From: Sphaerolaimus hirsutus
Taxonomy: Eukaryota; Nematoda; Chromadorea; Monhysterida; Sphaerolaimidae
NCBI GenBank assembly: GCA_964036195.1
Contig: OZ038460.1
Span: 7,567,504-7,631,503, forward strand
Length of the DNA stretch: 64,000 nt
Direction: 5' to 3'
The position numbers were made by a program, and so were the translations under genes. The notes beneath the pieces were generated by a model. The model made no database searches, had not been told where the DNA came from, and saw only the letters and a list, made by a program, of their open reading frames with translations. This document shows, in pieces, positions 12,779 to 24,267 of the stretch; the stretch's first letter is position 1; each line of letters begins with the position of its first letter.

Positions 12779-14036
12779 ACTGGTGGAAAATATAAATGAG
12801 AAAATCACTTTATTGTATTTTACAAATCCCACATGCAAGCTGTTAGGCTTTCATTATGTGTGAGGGTGCCCCCAAGTATTTACTATATATACCCTAGGGG
12901 GCACCCCCCTCAGGCCACCCTTGGTGCAGAAAAACGAAATTTTCACATTTTTTCTGGCAAATATAAATGAGAATTCCATACGATTTTTTGTTCCCGATGA
13001 AATTTGAATTTTTAATAATTTTCATTCTGGACATTTGAGCCCAAAAACTTTTTTTAACATTGGTAGATTCACAGTATGTAGAACTTTTCCACCCCCTCAG
13101 AACCTCCAGAATCCCCACACAATGATGGCATTGTTGATCAAACTGAAAAAAATTTTTTGGACAAAAACATAGGTTTTACAAAGTGAATAATCCACTATCC
13201 CAGCTATTCATAGAGCACATGGGGGCCAGAATTGGCTTGTTTGGTGTCAGGGGCAACATATGACTGCTCCTGGGCCCCGTTTTTGCACGCGAATATAGTT
13301 TATAGCAAATGATAAAAATGGCCCTGTGTAAAGAGAGCACTTGGGTGACAGCGTGTCCGACGCCTCCAATGTCGCCAGACAAATCACAAAATAATTATGC
13401 TCATTTAATGTGGGCACTAATTATCTGTAAAAAATCTATGGGGGCCAATGGGCAATGTGCCATGTATCTAGTTTGAATGGGCCAGACAAAAAACTAGGTC
13501 ATGTCCAGAAAGTTGAAAAACATGGTTTTTCAATAACAATCGCAATTTGGATTATCACAAAGTTCAAAATAATTGTTGAGCTGGCTTCATAGCACATGTC
13601 TGCATATTGGGGGCCATTTTTATGTGGGGGTAGTGGAATGGGGGTCAAAATATACCCACAAATGACCAGCGGGTCAAAATATGGCCTTTGGCAAGCCACA
13701 AGGAACTTTTATTTTTTGAAAAAGCACCAACACAAGTGAATTCATTACTGATGTTGTCAGCACACCAAAAAATGGCTGCACACTTTACCGCAGCTATATT
13801 TTGTGTGTTATTTTGAAAATTCTCATTTATATTTTCCGGGAAAAAATTGGCAAAAAACATTCATCGATCTGTAACAGCAGAACAGGGGGGTGCCATGAGG
13901 TGCCACTTGGCATTTATGTAGACAAATGTTGTGGGCACCCCCACAACAAATGGCAGCCATATTGGGCTGCACGTTTCCCTGTGAGATTGTTGTGAAAAAT
14001 GAGGTACCTGATTTCTCATTTATATGTGCCACCAGT
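12779..14036. mobile_element. 1.26-kb element with CTGGTGG...CCACCAG ends
   Basis: Starts CTGGTGGAAAATATAAATGA and ends TCATTTATATGTGCCACCAG, an inverted pair of roughly 20 bases. The interior has its own partly inverted words (GGGTGCCCCC near 12866 and GGGCACCCCCACAAC near 13932). Open frames inside are short and have no recognisable motif, so no transposase is called. Confidence 0.55.
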
Positions 14037-14498
14037 TTACGACAGCAATGTATGTAAGTGCTCAAAACTCCACTCAAGGGTGCATGTAGTCAAGACTTCT
14101 ACTTACCCCCACACAGGAAGCCTGTATTAGAAATGAGTATTTTAGAAGCACGTTGAACAAAATTGCATGGCATTTCACATTTGAAGCGTCCAAATTCTAA
14201 AAGTCACTTTTTCGTACTTTATTTGCCCCTTTTTGAAGTACTGCGTTTTGACACTTTCAAAAAACACACACAATAAGATCAGGCAAGAAGTTTAATCAGT
14301 ACACTCATAATCGGGCTCAAAGTCTACAACTCCACTCTTACAGCGATTTTTGTGGGGAAAATAGTAAGAAATGCGATGAGTCCATGTTGGACACCAACTT
14401 CTAAAAGTCGTTAAATCCAAAAAAATGACCAAAGCCAATTTCGCTCGGGTTGGTAACAAAAAATCTGTCGAACTTCAATTTTGAATGGGAAAGCCCAG

Positions 14499-14698
14499 GT
14501 GCCAGTTCCAAGCCCTGTAAAGTGTAACGTCAAGTGTCAAATGTCATGACAAATGTAATACAAATTTGGCAATTGTCATGTAAAATGTCAATTGTAACGC
14601 AACGGTCAGTGATAAAATCTTTTCCTTTTGTTTTGATTGACATTTTACATGACATTTGACAGTTGACTTTACACTTTACAGGGCTCGGGACTGCCTCC
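14499..14698. mobile_element. CCCTGTAAAGTGT-type palindromic element
   Basis: Left end contains CCAAGCCCTGTAAAGTGTAA and right end TTACACTTTACAGGGCTCGG. Between them are repeated TGTCATGACA-like words that pair with each other. The right half is conserved at 30640-30705 in segment B. Other members: 17452-17748, 35893-36163, 36765-37140, 52808-53004. Confidence 0.6.
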
Positions 14699-15656
14699 TG
14701 TTAGCATGCATCACTGGCAGAAAATTGGAAACTAAACTAAACTAAACTAAACATGTGATTTGCTTGAAATACCTATATATATTTTTGACTTCTCGACTTT
14801 TAGAGGTATATGCCTCATTAAAATGTTCCACCACTTTACGTAGAGTACAAAAATAAAAACATATTGACTAATTATTTACACTGGCACTATATGCATGCAA
14901 GCAGGATATATCCAAATATTTGTGACATGTGACATCCGAGTACCAAATCACAGTCATCCTAACATAATACATATTATTACATAGATAGATTAAAAATCAT
15001 ATCATATAATTATATAAAAGCAATAAAATTTTATGACAATAACATATCTCGACTGTATTGGACAGCATTCTTTTATTCAGCTTCTGTTTCTTCAAAAACC
15101 TCCTAAAATTATATTGAGCTAAATATTCGCAGGGTTCGATTATTCTGCGATGTCTAGAAATAACTACTAAACTAGAAAATCTGCGACAAACTGTCGAGAG
15201 AAATTGTTGTCTTAGACTGCTGTAAAAATTTGAGTACATAACTATTTCATATTTCACACTTGGCACCAAGCCAAACGCGCAGTTAGTCAACACCACTGAA
15301 TATCTGCGCGTTTTCAATGGCAGTGACCAGTTTGGATTTCATGTCCTCGTAGTTCTCGTATGGCGGCAGGTCGATCCTATTGAAACTGAAACGTGGGCGC
15401 AACGTTGGATGAATTTCAAATCAAATTTCTAGTCAATGGTACGATTAGAAGTACATAGCGTATATTACCGAATTTTGCGATATTTTTTTTTTTTGGGGGG
15501 TGGGGGGGTTAGGGGAAGTAGCCAAAAACTTTGCCTCGGGATAGATAAATAGCTGGCAGATTTTTGTGGAAATACCCCCCCCCCCGATTGGAGACCACTG
15601 GGCCCTGGCTGTATGTATTTACGTGCGAAAAACTTAACGTGCGAAAAATCAAAACA

Positions 15657-15757
15657 GATACCGTATTTCTTCTAATAAAAGGGCGGCCCTCTAACAGAAG
15701 GGCGGGGAAAAATGACGAAAAAAATAGAAGGGCGCCCTTCTATTAGAAGAAATACGG
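15657..15757. mobile_element. Short MITE, TACCGTATTTCTTCTAATA ends
   Basis: A ~100-bp palindrome starting ACCGTATTTCTTCTAATA and ending with its complement TATTAGAAGAAATACGG, with AGGGCG words inside. The same insertion is present in copy B (31661-31755), so it predates the duplication. A related copy lies at 40770-40890. It sits in the last intron of Nedd4. Confidence 0.7.
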
Positions 15758-17300
15758 CAAATAGTAAATGAGCATGAATGCATATTAACCAAGTGTGTGC
15801 CCTTGGCAACATATCGGGACTACCCCAGCGCTCGATGGTGAACCGCTGCGGCCCGTTGGAGCCGTACAACTCGCGGAAGCCGTTCATGGGCACTCGCGAT
15901 GTGCCCGTGGCGAACTGCAGCAGCCGGCAGCGCGTCTCGTTGTCGAAGCCCAGAACGCACTGTGCGGTACAATGCGCACGATTAACATACACAGATGCCT
16001 CACTTTTTTGAAGCTACTGGTCCCGATGGCCGATATTTATGCGTTTGTATTTATTGGTGCATAGTGCTACTCTCCTGGAAGCAGCAATCAGCCCTTTTCT
16101 GGCACATTTCGGTTGCAACAGTAAACAGGAAAAACTGCCGCCACACCTTCCAAAAGTGATGCACCACCGGGTGCGTAGCCGAGTAGCCGCCCTTGTACGC
16201 GGTGTGGTCCTTCCAGTCCTTCACGTCGAGCTTCTGCAGGCCGCACAGCAGCAGTTCCAGCTCGTTGGCGTCGAAAATGGACAACAGTTGCGACGGGATG
16301 AGCTCCTGGATGCCCGACGTCAATGCGGACATCTGGTCGGTGACTCGAGACACGAAACGCCATTTGATGATCAACCTGTAGTTGACACGTATTTACTTCA
16401 CTGCATTCAGTTCTCCATGGAAACAGGCAAAAAGAACCCACTGCATAAACTCTTCCTTATTTTCGTCGGTGACAGCAATGTCGCCGCCGCCGGGCTTCAG
16501 ATCACGTGAAACTGTCTGCAAATCAGCGGCGTAAATGATATTTATTTAGGATCCAAAAAATGAGCCAACAAAAGCAACGCACGGAACCGAACACATCCTC
16601 ATCTATAGTGAAAGTGAGCGCGAGCGGCTCCGGGTCGTTGTCAGCTATCCACACGAGCGAGTTGTAGTACTCGTTGTCCACGCTCTCCATGTCGGCCAAC
16701 ACGATCGGTTTGCCCAACAACATCTTGTAGAACGGGCGGATGAAAAATGCTGCCAAGGGAAACAAATAAACTAATGCACGACAAATTAAATCAATAAACA
16801 GCACATTTGATAAGTATGCACCAAACTTGCAAAAGCGTATTTACGTTTATTTAGCATTACGAAATACATTAGCAAATAAACTAATGCACAAAACATTCAA
16901 TAAATAAACAGGTTTTGACCTGTTTTAAGGGTTTTTTCCATTGTGTTGCAGAGTTGCAAAAGCGTATTTACGCTTACCGAAATACCCAGATATTCACATT
17001 TACGCTGACGCTTTCAAAAATACCCTTACGCTTTGCTACCCTTTCCTCACCAAAATACCTGTACACTGGGAAAGCGTAAAAATTCCTTGTTGGATTAAAA
17101 CAGACCGTCAAGCAGCTTGCCGTGATACATGGCGATGCCCATGAGCCGCCCGGCAAACTTGTAGTAGGACAGGTGCTGCTCGTTGCACACGGCCGAGTGC
17201 GGGTTTATTTGAAGTGTGTAGTTGTCTCTGCGGTACACACAACACAACTGCACCAATATAAATAAGTATCCTAGCTTTGTGCTGTGGAAACATAAACTCA

Positions 17301-17423
<123 letters not shown>

Positions 17424-17451
17424 TCACATTCCCATCACAGGGAAACCCAGA

Positions 17452-17748
17452 CCCTGTAAAGTGTAAAAGATCCTGTAAAATGTCATATGTGACGCAAATG
17501 ACCATGTAAAATATCACGAGTCATGTAAAAAAACCTGTAAAGTGTCAAATGACATGTACAAAACCCTGTAAAGTGTCATGTGTATCCACATCTTATTGCA
17601 TGGTGTCCAAATGACACGCTACAGGGTCTTTGACATGACACACGACATTTTACACAGTCTTTTAAAAAAAAACATGACATTTAACAGCGCGTCTTTCATG
17701 ACACATGACATTTTACAGGGTTTTCTACACTTAACAGGGTTTGGGACT
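17452..17748. repeat. CCCTGTAAAGTGT tandem/palindromic repeat in Nedd4 copy A intron
   Basis: Repeated words CCCTGTAAAGTGT, TGTCATATG and TGACACATGACATTTTACAG make a large imperfect palindrome. The same repeat in shorter form occupies the same intron of copy B (35893-36163). Confidence 0.6.
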
Positions 17749-18735
17749 GCTCCAGAGTGCTATTCCAAACAGACCTCTCCATCAAATTCGATCCACAGAT
17801 CGTTGCGCAGTTGGTCGGTCTTGTCGTTGGGCACGTTCATGATGGCGCGGTAGCTGTCTTCCAGGACGTGCGCCCGACGCACCTTCACTTGGAACTTGGG
17901 GCCGGCCCGCCTGCCGCTGCCGCTGCTCACGCCCCTGCGATGCAATCGGGATTCCACACAGTGTGCGGAATTGCGCAATTGTGTTTTTTTCCGATGCTAC
18001 AACTCCGCCGAACCTGTCACACTTGAGGTGCTACAATCGACATTAGTCGCATGGCCCACCTAAAAATTAATACCCTTCTCAGGTGTACTTCTCTCGCCCA
18101 CACATACTAGTTTTACTCGACTGAGGCCTTCTGTGCATGTTTACCCGCTGTGCATGTAGACCCGAATTTTCACTCAAAATCGCTAATTTTCACACCTTTT
18201 ATAGATTTTCACCTTCAAAATCAACAGTTTATGTGTTTTATTGTTTATTTTCAGCTATGTTTGGTAGTATATGTGCTTTTATACCCATTTTTAGTATTTT
18301 TTCACCTACTTAGAGCGATTTTTCTACCTTTTTTCTACATCATGAAAAAGCCTATATATTGAACCCCTGCGAACCCCCAAACCCCCCAAACACTTTTTCA
18401 AGCTATCTATCCCTCCATAGGAGCGATTAGCTATCTATCCAACCCCCTGGAGGGTCAAAATCTAGAATACCCCTGACATGCACAGCGGGTAAACATGCAC
18501 AGAGGCACAGGCCCGTTTTACTCACGTTACTATTAAAATTAGTGTCAACTAAATTTTGGTCAATGATGTGATTTCGACTTTCCTATCTGATTGAGCATAG
18601 TTAATATTGTGTCGTGACACGTAATTTCCATTGTTTCCGTTAAGTGTGATGCTTAGTTTTTTGTGTTATTTAGTTATTTATTTGCGATGTCAACTTTTGT
18701 GGGTGGGCTCTAAGTAAATATGACAGCTGGAGATA

Positions 18736-19177
18736 CCGTGTTTCTTCGAAATACCCCCCGGGGGTGATTGTTTCAGAGTGAGAGTTTTTAGGGGGGTTAA
18801 ACAAGGGGGGGGGGTATTTCGAGGGGGGGCTTATTATTACGCCAGAAATTTTTTGAACTCCTAGTACTAAAATGCTGTTTGTGACGTTCGCTGACGTCGA
18901 AAAATGCAATAAAAAGCACCATGTATTATTGTCTACAGACTTATATAAGTATGTAAATGGTGTAAGACAGGTTCTAACGTAACACAGTCATTGTTTTTAA
19001 CTGCATCGTTAACTGCATGTTTTCTGTTCTGCATCGATCACATCAGAAACAGTAGCTTTGTTATGTACGTTCTGTTTACAGTCAATTTGGGGGGGGGGTA
19101 TTTCGAGGGGGGGCTAATAAATTCAGTGTCCATTTTGAGGGGGTATTTCGAGACGGGGGTATTTCGAGGAAATACGG
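18736..19177. mobile_element. TACCGTATT-type element with TA duplication and empty site in copy B
   Basis: The element starts CCGTGTTTCTTCGAAATACC and ends GGAAATACGG, flanked by TA on both sides. Copy B reads GGAGATAGCTGAGG at 37630-37643, the intact target with a single TA, so A gained the insertion. Inside are paired C and G tracts, GAAATACCCCCC motifs and a core with ACGTTCGCTGACGTCG. A TA duplication fits Tc1/mariner-like or related cut-and-paste elements; no transposase is present. Confidence 0.8.
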
Positions 19178-19191
19178 TAGCTGTAAAAGCA

Positions 19192-19410
19192 CTGGTGCCG
19201 GTTCCGCAAGTGGAAAAGTTAAGAGTTAAAAGTTAAGAGTTGAGTCAAATGATAAATGATAAGTTAAGAGTAAAGTCAAAAGTTAAGAGTTGAGTAAAAT
19301 CATTTGTCGTTTTACTCAACTCTTAACTTTTCTCATAACTTGTCATTTGTCATTTTACTCAACTCTTAAGTTTTAACTCTTAACTTTTCCACTTGCGGAA
19401 CTGGCCCCAG
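19192..19410. mobile_element. Palindromic element CTGGTGCCGGTTCCGCAAGTG
   Basis: Nearly perfect foldback: the left arm runs CTGGTGCCGGTTCCGCAAGT and the right arm ACTTGCGGAACTGGCCCCAG, with GTTAAGAGTTGAGT words paired in the middle. Copy B lacks it (37640). Same family at 54222-54380 and 60074-60276, with half copies at 27970-28020 and 32048-32110. Confidence 0.7.
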
Positions 19411-19948
19411 GTCACTCCACCAACAAAACCTACTGAACCCCTGCCAACAAGAGAAAACTAAAATTGACCAACGAGAAAAAAAAGTGTCCAGCAAACGAAT
19501 TTCAAAGTGAACGTACCCCGGCGGCGGCGGCAAGCGCGACCGGAAGTACTCGTGTTTCCGTTTGTAATCACGCGAATATGGCACCGCAGGCCCGGCGATT
19601 TTCTCGTTCAGAAAACGGGGGTCTTCCCACTGCGTCGTGCGAGTGTCTGAGAAATTGCCCCCGTGTTTTTCTTTTTACATTCAAGATTTATACGGCTTTG
19701 ATAACTCTATAACATGGTTATAAACGGTTGATTAAATGTAATGAGAGGCGAGCCCTCATACCGGAAAAGTCATCTGTTAAATTGTCAGAAAATTCATGAC
19801 ACTAGGTAATTAGACGCTTGCATATTTACCTTATAAAAATACGTATAATAGGTATTTATTTGTTAAGCTACTTTGTTGATTGCATGAATGCTTGCAACCA
19901 AACAAAAGATTCGAAACATAGCATCACATAAGGCGGAGGACATTCACA

Positions 19949-20030
19949 GGTAGCGTGGCCGAGTGGTCTAAGGCGCTGGTTTTAGGCACCAGTCTCTTCG
20001 GAGGCGTGGGTTCGAATCCCACCGCTGCCA
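19949..20030 (+). tRNA. tRNA-Leu (anticodon TAG), intact
   Basis: 82 nt with a full cloverleaf. The acceptor arm GGTAGCG pairs with CGCTGCC (one G-T wobble), discriminator A. The D arm contains GGCCGAGTGGTCTAAGGC (A box). The anticodon stem-loop has GCTGG TTTTAGG CACCAG, anticodon TAG. The variable arm CTCTTCGGAG is long, as in leucine tRNAs, and GGTTCGAATCCC is the T loop (B box). It lies in the Nedd4 copy A intron between the WW3-start exon (20287-20341) and the WW3-end exon (19517-19646), on the opposite strand. The matching locus in copy B is broken (38584). Confidence 0.95.
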
Positions 20031-20667
20031 CGGTTAACTTTTTGCATTTTTTCACCGTCACTTTTAAAACCGGGAACAAAATGACTTCTTTCCTGAAGCT
20101 GAATTAGCAAGTACAACTTTTTCTGGCGGAAAATCAGTCGACAGCGACAAATGAGCTGATCCGGTTTGGCCACTAAACAGAAATTTGTTTGAGTTGTAAG
20201 AATGACCGTTAACAGCTGATAGTCCCCGGCCCCACCCTACACTTGCTTTTTTTTTGCACTGTGATCAAAAGCCAACCCCGACCAACTGTGATCTATGAAA
20301 AATATCCGCCCATCAGTGTGTCGACGCTCTTCCCAGCCAGTCTAAAAGTTTACCAACATCATTTAAAAACACATAAAAAACAAAGGCCAATGAGCTCACA
20401 GGCAAAGGTCCCAGATCATCAGCCATTTGCGGGCGGGTTGCATTGTTGGCAACATTTTTGCCGGACTCGACTTGACTCGTCCGCCCCGTTCGGGGATCCA
20501 CCTGGGAGCAGCGAAAATGAGATCCACACACGAGAGGGTAGCTTTGGGGCCACACAAACTAGTCGATAACGCACATGAATGAATGTCAACTATATAACAT
20601 AAATTTTTTTTAAACCATCACACTTTAAAGAAACAATGAAAATTGAGTATCACGGAATAAAATTGAC

Positions 20668-20915
20668 TACCGTATTTCCTCGAAATACCCCCCCCCCCTC
20701 GTTCTACCCCCCCCCCCCCCCCCTCTCGGGACCACTATGAAACAATCACCCCCCCCATTCGATACGTTTCAGACGACAATTTCGTACTTGGTTTTCAAAA
20801 ATTTTCTTGTGAAATAATAACCCCCCCCCTCGAAATACCCCCCTCGTTTAACCCCCTCTCTCGGGACCACTATGAAGCAATCACCCCCCGGGGGGTATTT
20901 CGAGGAAATACGGTA
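20668..20915. mobile_element. TACCGTATT-type element in Nedd4 copy A intron
   Basis: Starts TACCGTATTTCCTCGAAATA and ends TATTTCGAGGAAATACGGTA, a 20-base exact inverted pair. Inside is an internal duplication of CTCTCGGGACCACTATGAA. The corresponding intron of copy B (near 39270) has no such insertion. Confidence 0.75.
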
Positions 20916-21010
20916 TGCTATATCACGGAGTTGGAATAACATATTAACCAAAATTTAGTTGACACTTAAATTAAATTTTGATGTCAACTAGTTTGTGTGG
21001 GCTATTTCAG

Positions 21011-21038
21011 ACACCGTCTGCTGCTGTTGCTCGCGCAA
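21011..21038 (-). pseudogene. Remnant of WW2 exon in Nedd4 copy A
   Basis: The splice acceptor and first eight to nine codons (LREQQQQT) match the start of the copy B WW2 exon (39506-39342). Sequence then jumps to what in B is intron beyond the WW2 donor, so about 140 exon bases including the whole WW domain and its GTGAGT donor are missing. Confidence 0.8.
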
Positions 21039-21469
21039 CTGCGATTGCGTACAGCGGAATTATGTGATAAAAAGGCATTTTACATGAATACAAAGCACTG
21101 CTTCATTTGCACATGCAAAATAGAACTTAACCTAATACAGTCTTCTTAATTAGATTAACCCGATGCAGTCTTCAGCAATGGAATCGCCAGCACATACGAT
21201 CATTTGGAATGCTCAAACATCAAAATCGGTCAAGAATTTATAGAAATAAATACCTATGCACTTCTGAAGGTGTGGCCATGCAGCTACCCGCTACAAACTT
21301 CCGCCCGGTGCCACCCGGTGCCATTATTCAGAATGACACCGGTGCCGGATCGGTAAGGTTCTATTTTACCCGGTGCCTTTCCCATCACTACAGGTTTGTC
21401 GCGGTCATAGGTAATAATTTTCCACAGCAAGGTTTGCATACGCAACTGATTTATCTTGCCTACGCACTA

Positions 21470-22214
21470 CAGGGTGCGGCAATTTAGATTTAGATATAGA
21501 TTTCGAATAACTTGTCACCGGGTAGTCGGATTAACGTCAAATTTTAGGTCAAAATTAACGGGGCAGGCCTGATACGCACACGTGCCCGATACGCACATAT
21601 GCCCGTTTTTTTCACTTGACACTTTTTCAAGTGATTTTCAGATATGAGTTAAGTGAAAAAAAGTTGCGCAATGACATTAGTGAACTTTTTTCACTTCACT
21701 CATATCTGAAAATCACTTGAAAATGTGTCAAGTGAAAAAAAACTGAAAAATAGCCATTTTTCACTGTTTTTCATTTGACACATTTTCAAGTGATTTTCAG
21801 ATATGAGTTAAGTGAAAAAAAGTTGCGCAATGAAATTAGTGAACTTTTTTCACTTTACTTATATCTGAAAATCACTCGAAAAAGTGTCAAGTGAAAAAAA
21901 CGGGCATATGTGCGTATCGGGCACGTGTGCGTATCAGTGCACGCCCAAAATTAACAACTAAATAGGAAAGGATCCCTAAAAATATGGCTGCGATAGCTCA
22001 ACTCGTTCTCAAGTTATCCACGCAAACACCAATAATTGTCGCTTTACTACCACCTCACAATGACTGGCAGGGCGTTGCTAGACTTCCCCACTCGGTTGCA
22101 GTTGGCTATTGATAAGAGTGGTGGTTAATTTTGACCTAAAATTTGACGTTAATCCGACTACCCAGTGACAAGTTATTCGAAGTCTAGAGCGGGCGTCTAA
22201 ATTGCCGCACCCTG
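21470..22214. mobile_element. Mariner-like nonautonomous element with nested foldback
   Basis: Outer ends CAGGGTGCGGCAATTTAGA and its complement are flanked by TA on each side. Copy B reads CGCACAACAATG at 40343-40354, consistent with an unoccupied site with one base change. The long arms also pair through GGTAGTCGGATTAACGTCAA. Nested inside (about 21571-21950) is a second palindrome with ends GATACGCACACGTGCCCG and four copies of an AAGTGATTTTCAGATATGA word. No transposase is encoded. Confidence 0.75.
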
Positions 22215-22602
22215 TACAATGCAATCACCTCAATCTCAGTGACATAGAGATCATTCATGCGCCAGTCCAGCTGGTGCAGTTCATCGCGCACGGCCACGTC
22301 GCGGCGCTCGCCGTCCGCGCGGCCGGGCGGGTCCTCGGCGCTGGTGCGCCACCGCTGCTCGAAGTTGTCGCGCCGCCGCTCCATGTCGCCGTCGTCGTCG
22401 TCGGCCGCGTCGCGCTCGCCCACCGCGGCCGCGGCGACGCCCGCCGCGCCGGAGCTGCGAGCGAGCTTGGCGATTTTATTTGGTTCATTGTGTTTATTTG
22501 AACAATTTCACTGTTAACTGAATATGGGCGAAAAAAAAGCCCCCTGTCAAACTCCCGCGAAGTGTGACACACACGAGAACGACCGAGATCGAGCCATGAA
22601 GC

Positions 22603-22669
22603 CGAAGCACGCCAGCCGTCGCGTCAATGCTCGAACTGGTGACCGGCGAGGGGAACAGCTTCCAGGAGC
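22603..22669 (-). pseudogene. Remnant of WW1 exon in Nedd4 copy A
   Basis: The acceptor and residues [20 protein letters not shown] align with the start of copy B exon 3 (41209-40981), with an internal deletion after PVTS/SVTS. The WW-coding half and its donor are gone; the sequence continues into what in B is intron near 40735. The deletion spans roughly 380 bases of B sequence. Confidence 0.8.
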
Positions 22670-22924
22670 CTGTGCGGTTTGTGATTGTGGATGTATGAAT
22701 GCGCTTATAAATACCGCTTTCAAGTTCCAAAAAAGCAACAAATCAAGGTTAAGGAGCTCATCGAAAAAATGTTGCTTGAAATTTTTTAACAGAGTTGTTA
22801 AAATACTGTATTTTTGGAAAGCGTAGGTATAAATACCCAAAACCCCGGGTAGTTCGAGTAAGCGTAAATACGCTTTCGCAACTCTAAAAATTTTGAAAAA
22901 TACACCGCGCGGCCACGACAATGC

Positions 22925-23215
22925 AAACTACCGTCACCACCATACTTTCGTGTCTTCCCATTCTGTTGTACGTCGCCCGATTTGGGGTCGGGGCTACGAC
23001 CAGATTTTTGTTTCCTCGAATAAGCCCCCAGTCCCGAGATAAGGGGGGCCTATAAAAACGTGGTCATTTTACGTGGCCGATCCTGTCGATCGACTTTTAA
23101 GATCAATAACTCGGCTATTTCTGGGCCGATATGGACCGTTCAACTCTTAAAATGATCGGCATGAGCTGTAGATTCCATTTTTGAATTCCAGAATGGAACG
23201 ACACTAAAGTCTGGT
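22925..23215. repeat. Dispersed repeat shared with 1480-1760
   Basis: Shares CCCAGTCCCGAGATAAGGGG, the CTATAAAAA word and TTTCTGGGCCGAT with the left edge of the window in the same order. It is absent from Nedd4 copy B, where the flanks (42060) are joined differently. No coding content is recognised. Confidence 0.55.
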
Positions 23216-23824
23216 GGACCTATCCGTATCTATCCGATGCTATGCACTCACCCCTATCCGCATCCACGCTGTGAGCAGTGACGCGCCTGGTGGGGGTGTC
23301 ATCCGGCCCAAGAGGTAGCCAAGTTACGGCCAGGCGCAGTGTGCCGCGGACACGCGAACGTGTAGAGCGCGGTCGCAGAAGCAGCGCCTTCTCGCGTATC
23401 GGCTGCCCTTCCACCTCGAGTTGTATCCAGCTGGACGACAGTTCGATTTCGATTAGGCCCAGAAAGTCGTCGCGGGTCTGCGGGAGGGGGTTTTGTTGGG
23501 TTAGACATCGGTTCAGCTTGCAGAACTTCACACAGAGTTGAGGTGACACGATTCTCCCTGAGATTTCTAAGATAAATATTTACTATACATTTAAAACAAG
23601 TGCCCAGAGAAGATACAACTTTAGAGTTTAAAGTTTCAGAGAAAGCAAGCGAAAGCAAAAATTTTAGATGAAAGTGTATTATATTTATCAATGTAACTGC
23701 GGCTGCCATGTAATCCCGCTGGCCATGCAGACCCGGCTGCCATGTATTTGATTCAACCCGCTGGCCATGTAGCCATGACGTTTTTGTCACTCTTCACTTT
23801 TTAAAGTGCTGAACACATTTGAAT

Positions 23825-24267
23825 TACCGTATTACCTCGAAATACCCCCATGGGGGTTTATTATTTCGCCAGCAAAATTTGAGGGGGGGTTTATTCGAGG
23901 GGGGGGGGTTATTCGAGGGGGGGGTCTTATTATTTCGTCAGAAATTTTCGTGATGATCGTAGTAAATAGTAGGCATTTGCATGCCCAAAACAGGTAATAA
24001 ATGTGTCCAAACAAGATATATTTGGACTTAAAAACGTAGATTAGCTACACAAACATGTCCATGTGTAGCTGCAATACAGATAAACAGTAATATACATCAT
24101 GTACATTGCATACATGACGTATTTATTATGTACATGACGTACATCATTCCGAAGGGGGGGGGGGGTATTTCTAGGGGGGGGTTTATTATTTCCCCAGCCG
24201 ATTTTGAGGGGGGGTTAATTCGAGGGGGGGGTTAATTCAAGGGGGGATAATTCGAGGTAATACGGTA
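23825..24267. mobile_element. TACCGTATT-type element in first C2 intron of copy A
   Basis: Starts TACCGTATTACCTCGAAATA and ends TTCGAGGTAATACGGTA. Copy B has continuous sequence at this point (TTGAATAAAGTC, 42641), so the insertion is specific to A. Inside are several G tracts and a core with TACATCATGTACATTG words. Confidence 0.75.

Noticed and set aside
8280..15000. Search for further exons or a transposase between the M4 gene and Nedd4 copy A
   Set aside because: All open frames are short, AT-biased and unconserved between segments A and B; only repeats were supportable.
16088..16509. Overlapping open frames of 117-156 codons on both strands near the HECT exon (and 32236-32625)
   Set aside because: Only the minus-strand frame with LIIKWRFVSRVTDQM matches HECT; the others are frame shadows of this exon.
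22202..22501. Long plus-strand open frames over the GC-rich linker exon of Nedd4 copy A (also 40390-40638 in B)
   Set aside because: They are antisense to a conserved in-phase exon of the minus-strand gene; composition is Arg/Ser/Ala-rich as expected from reading GC-rich codons backwards.
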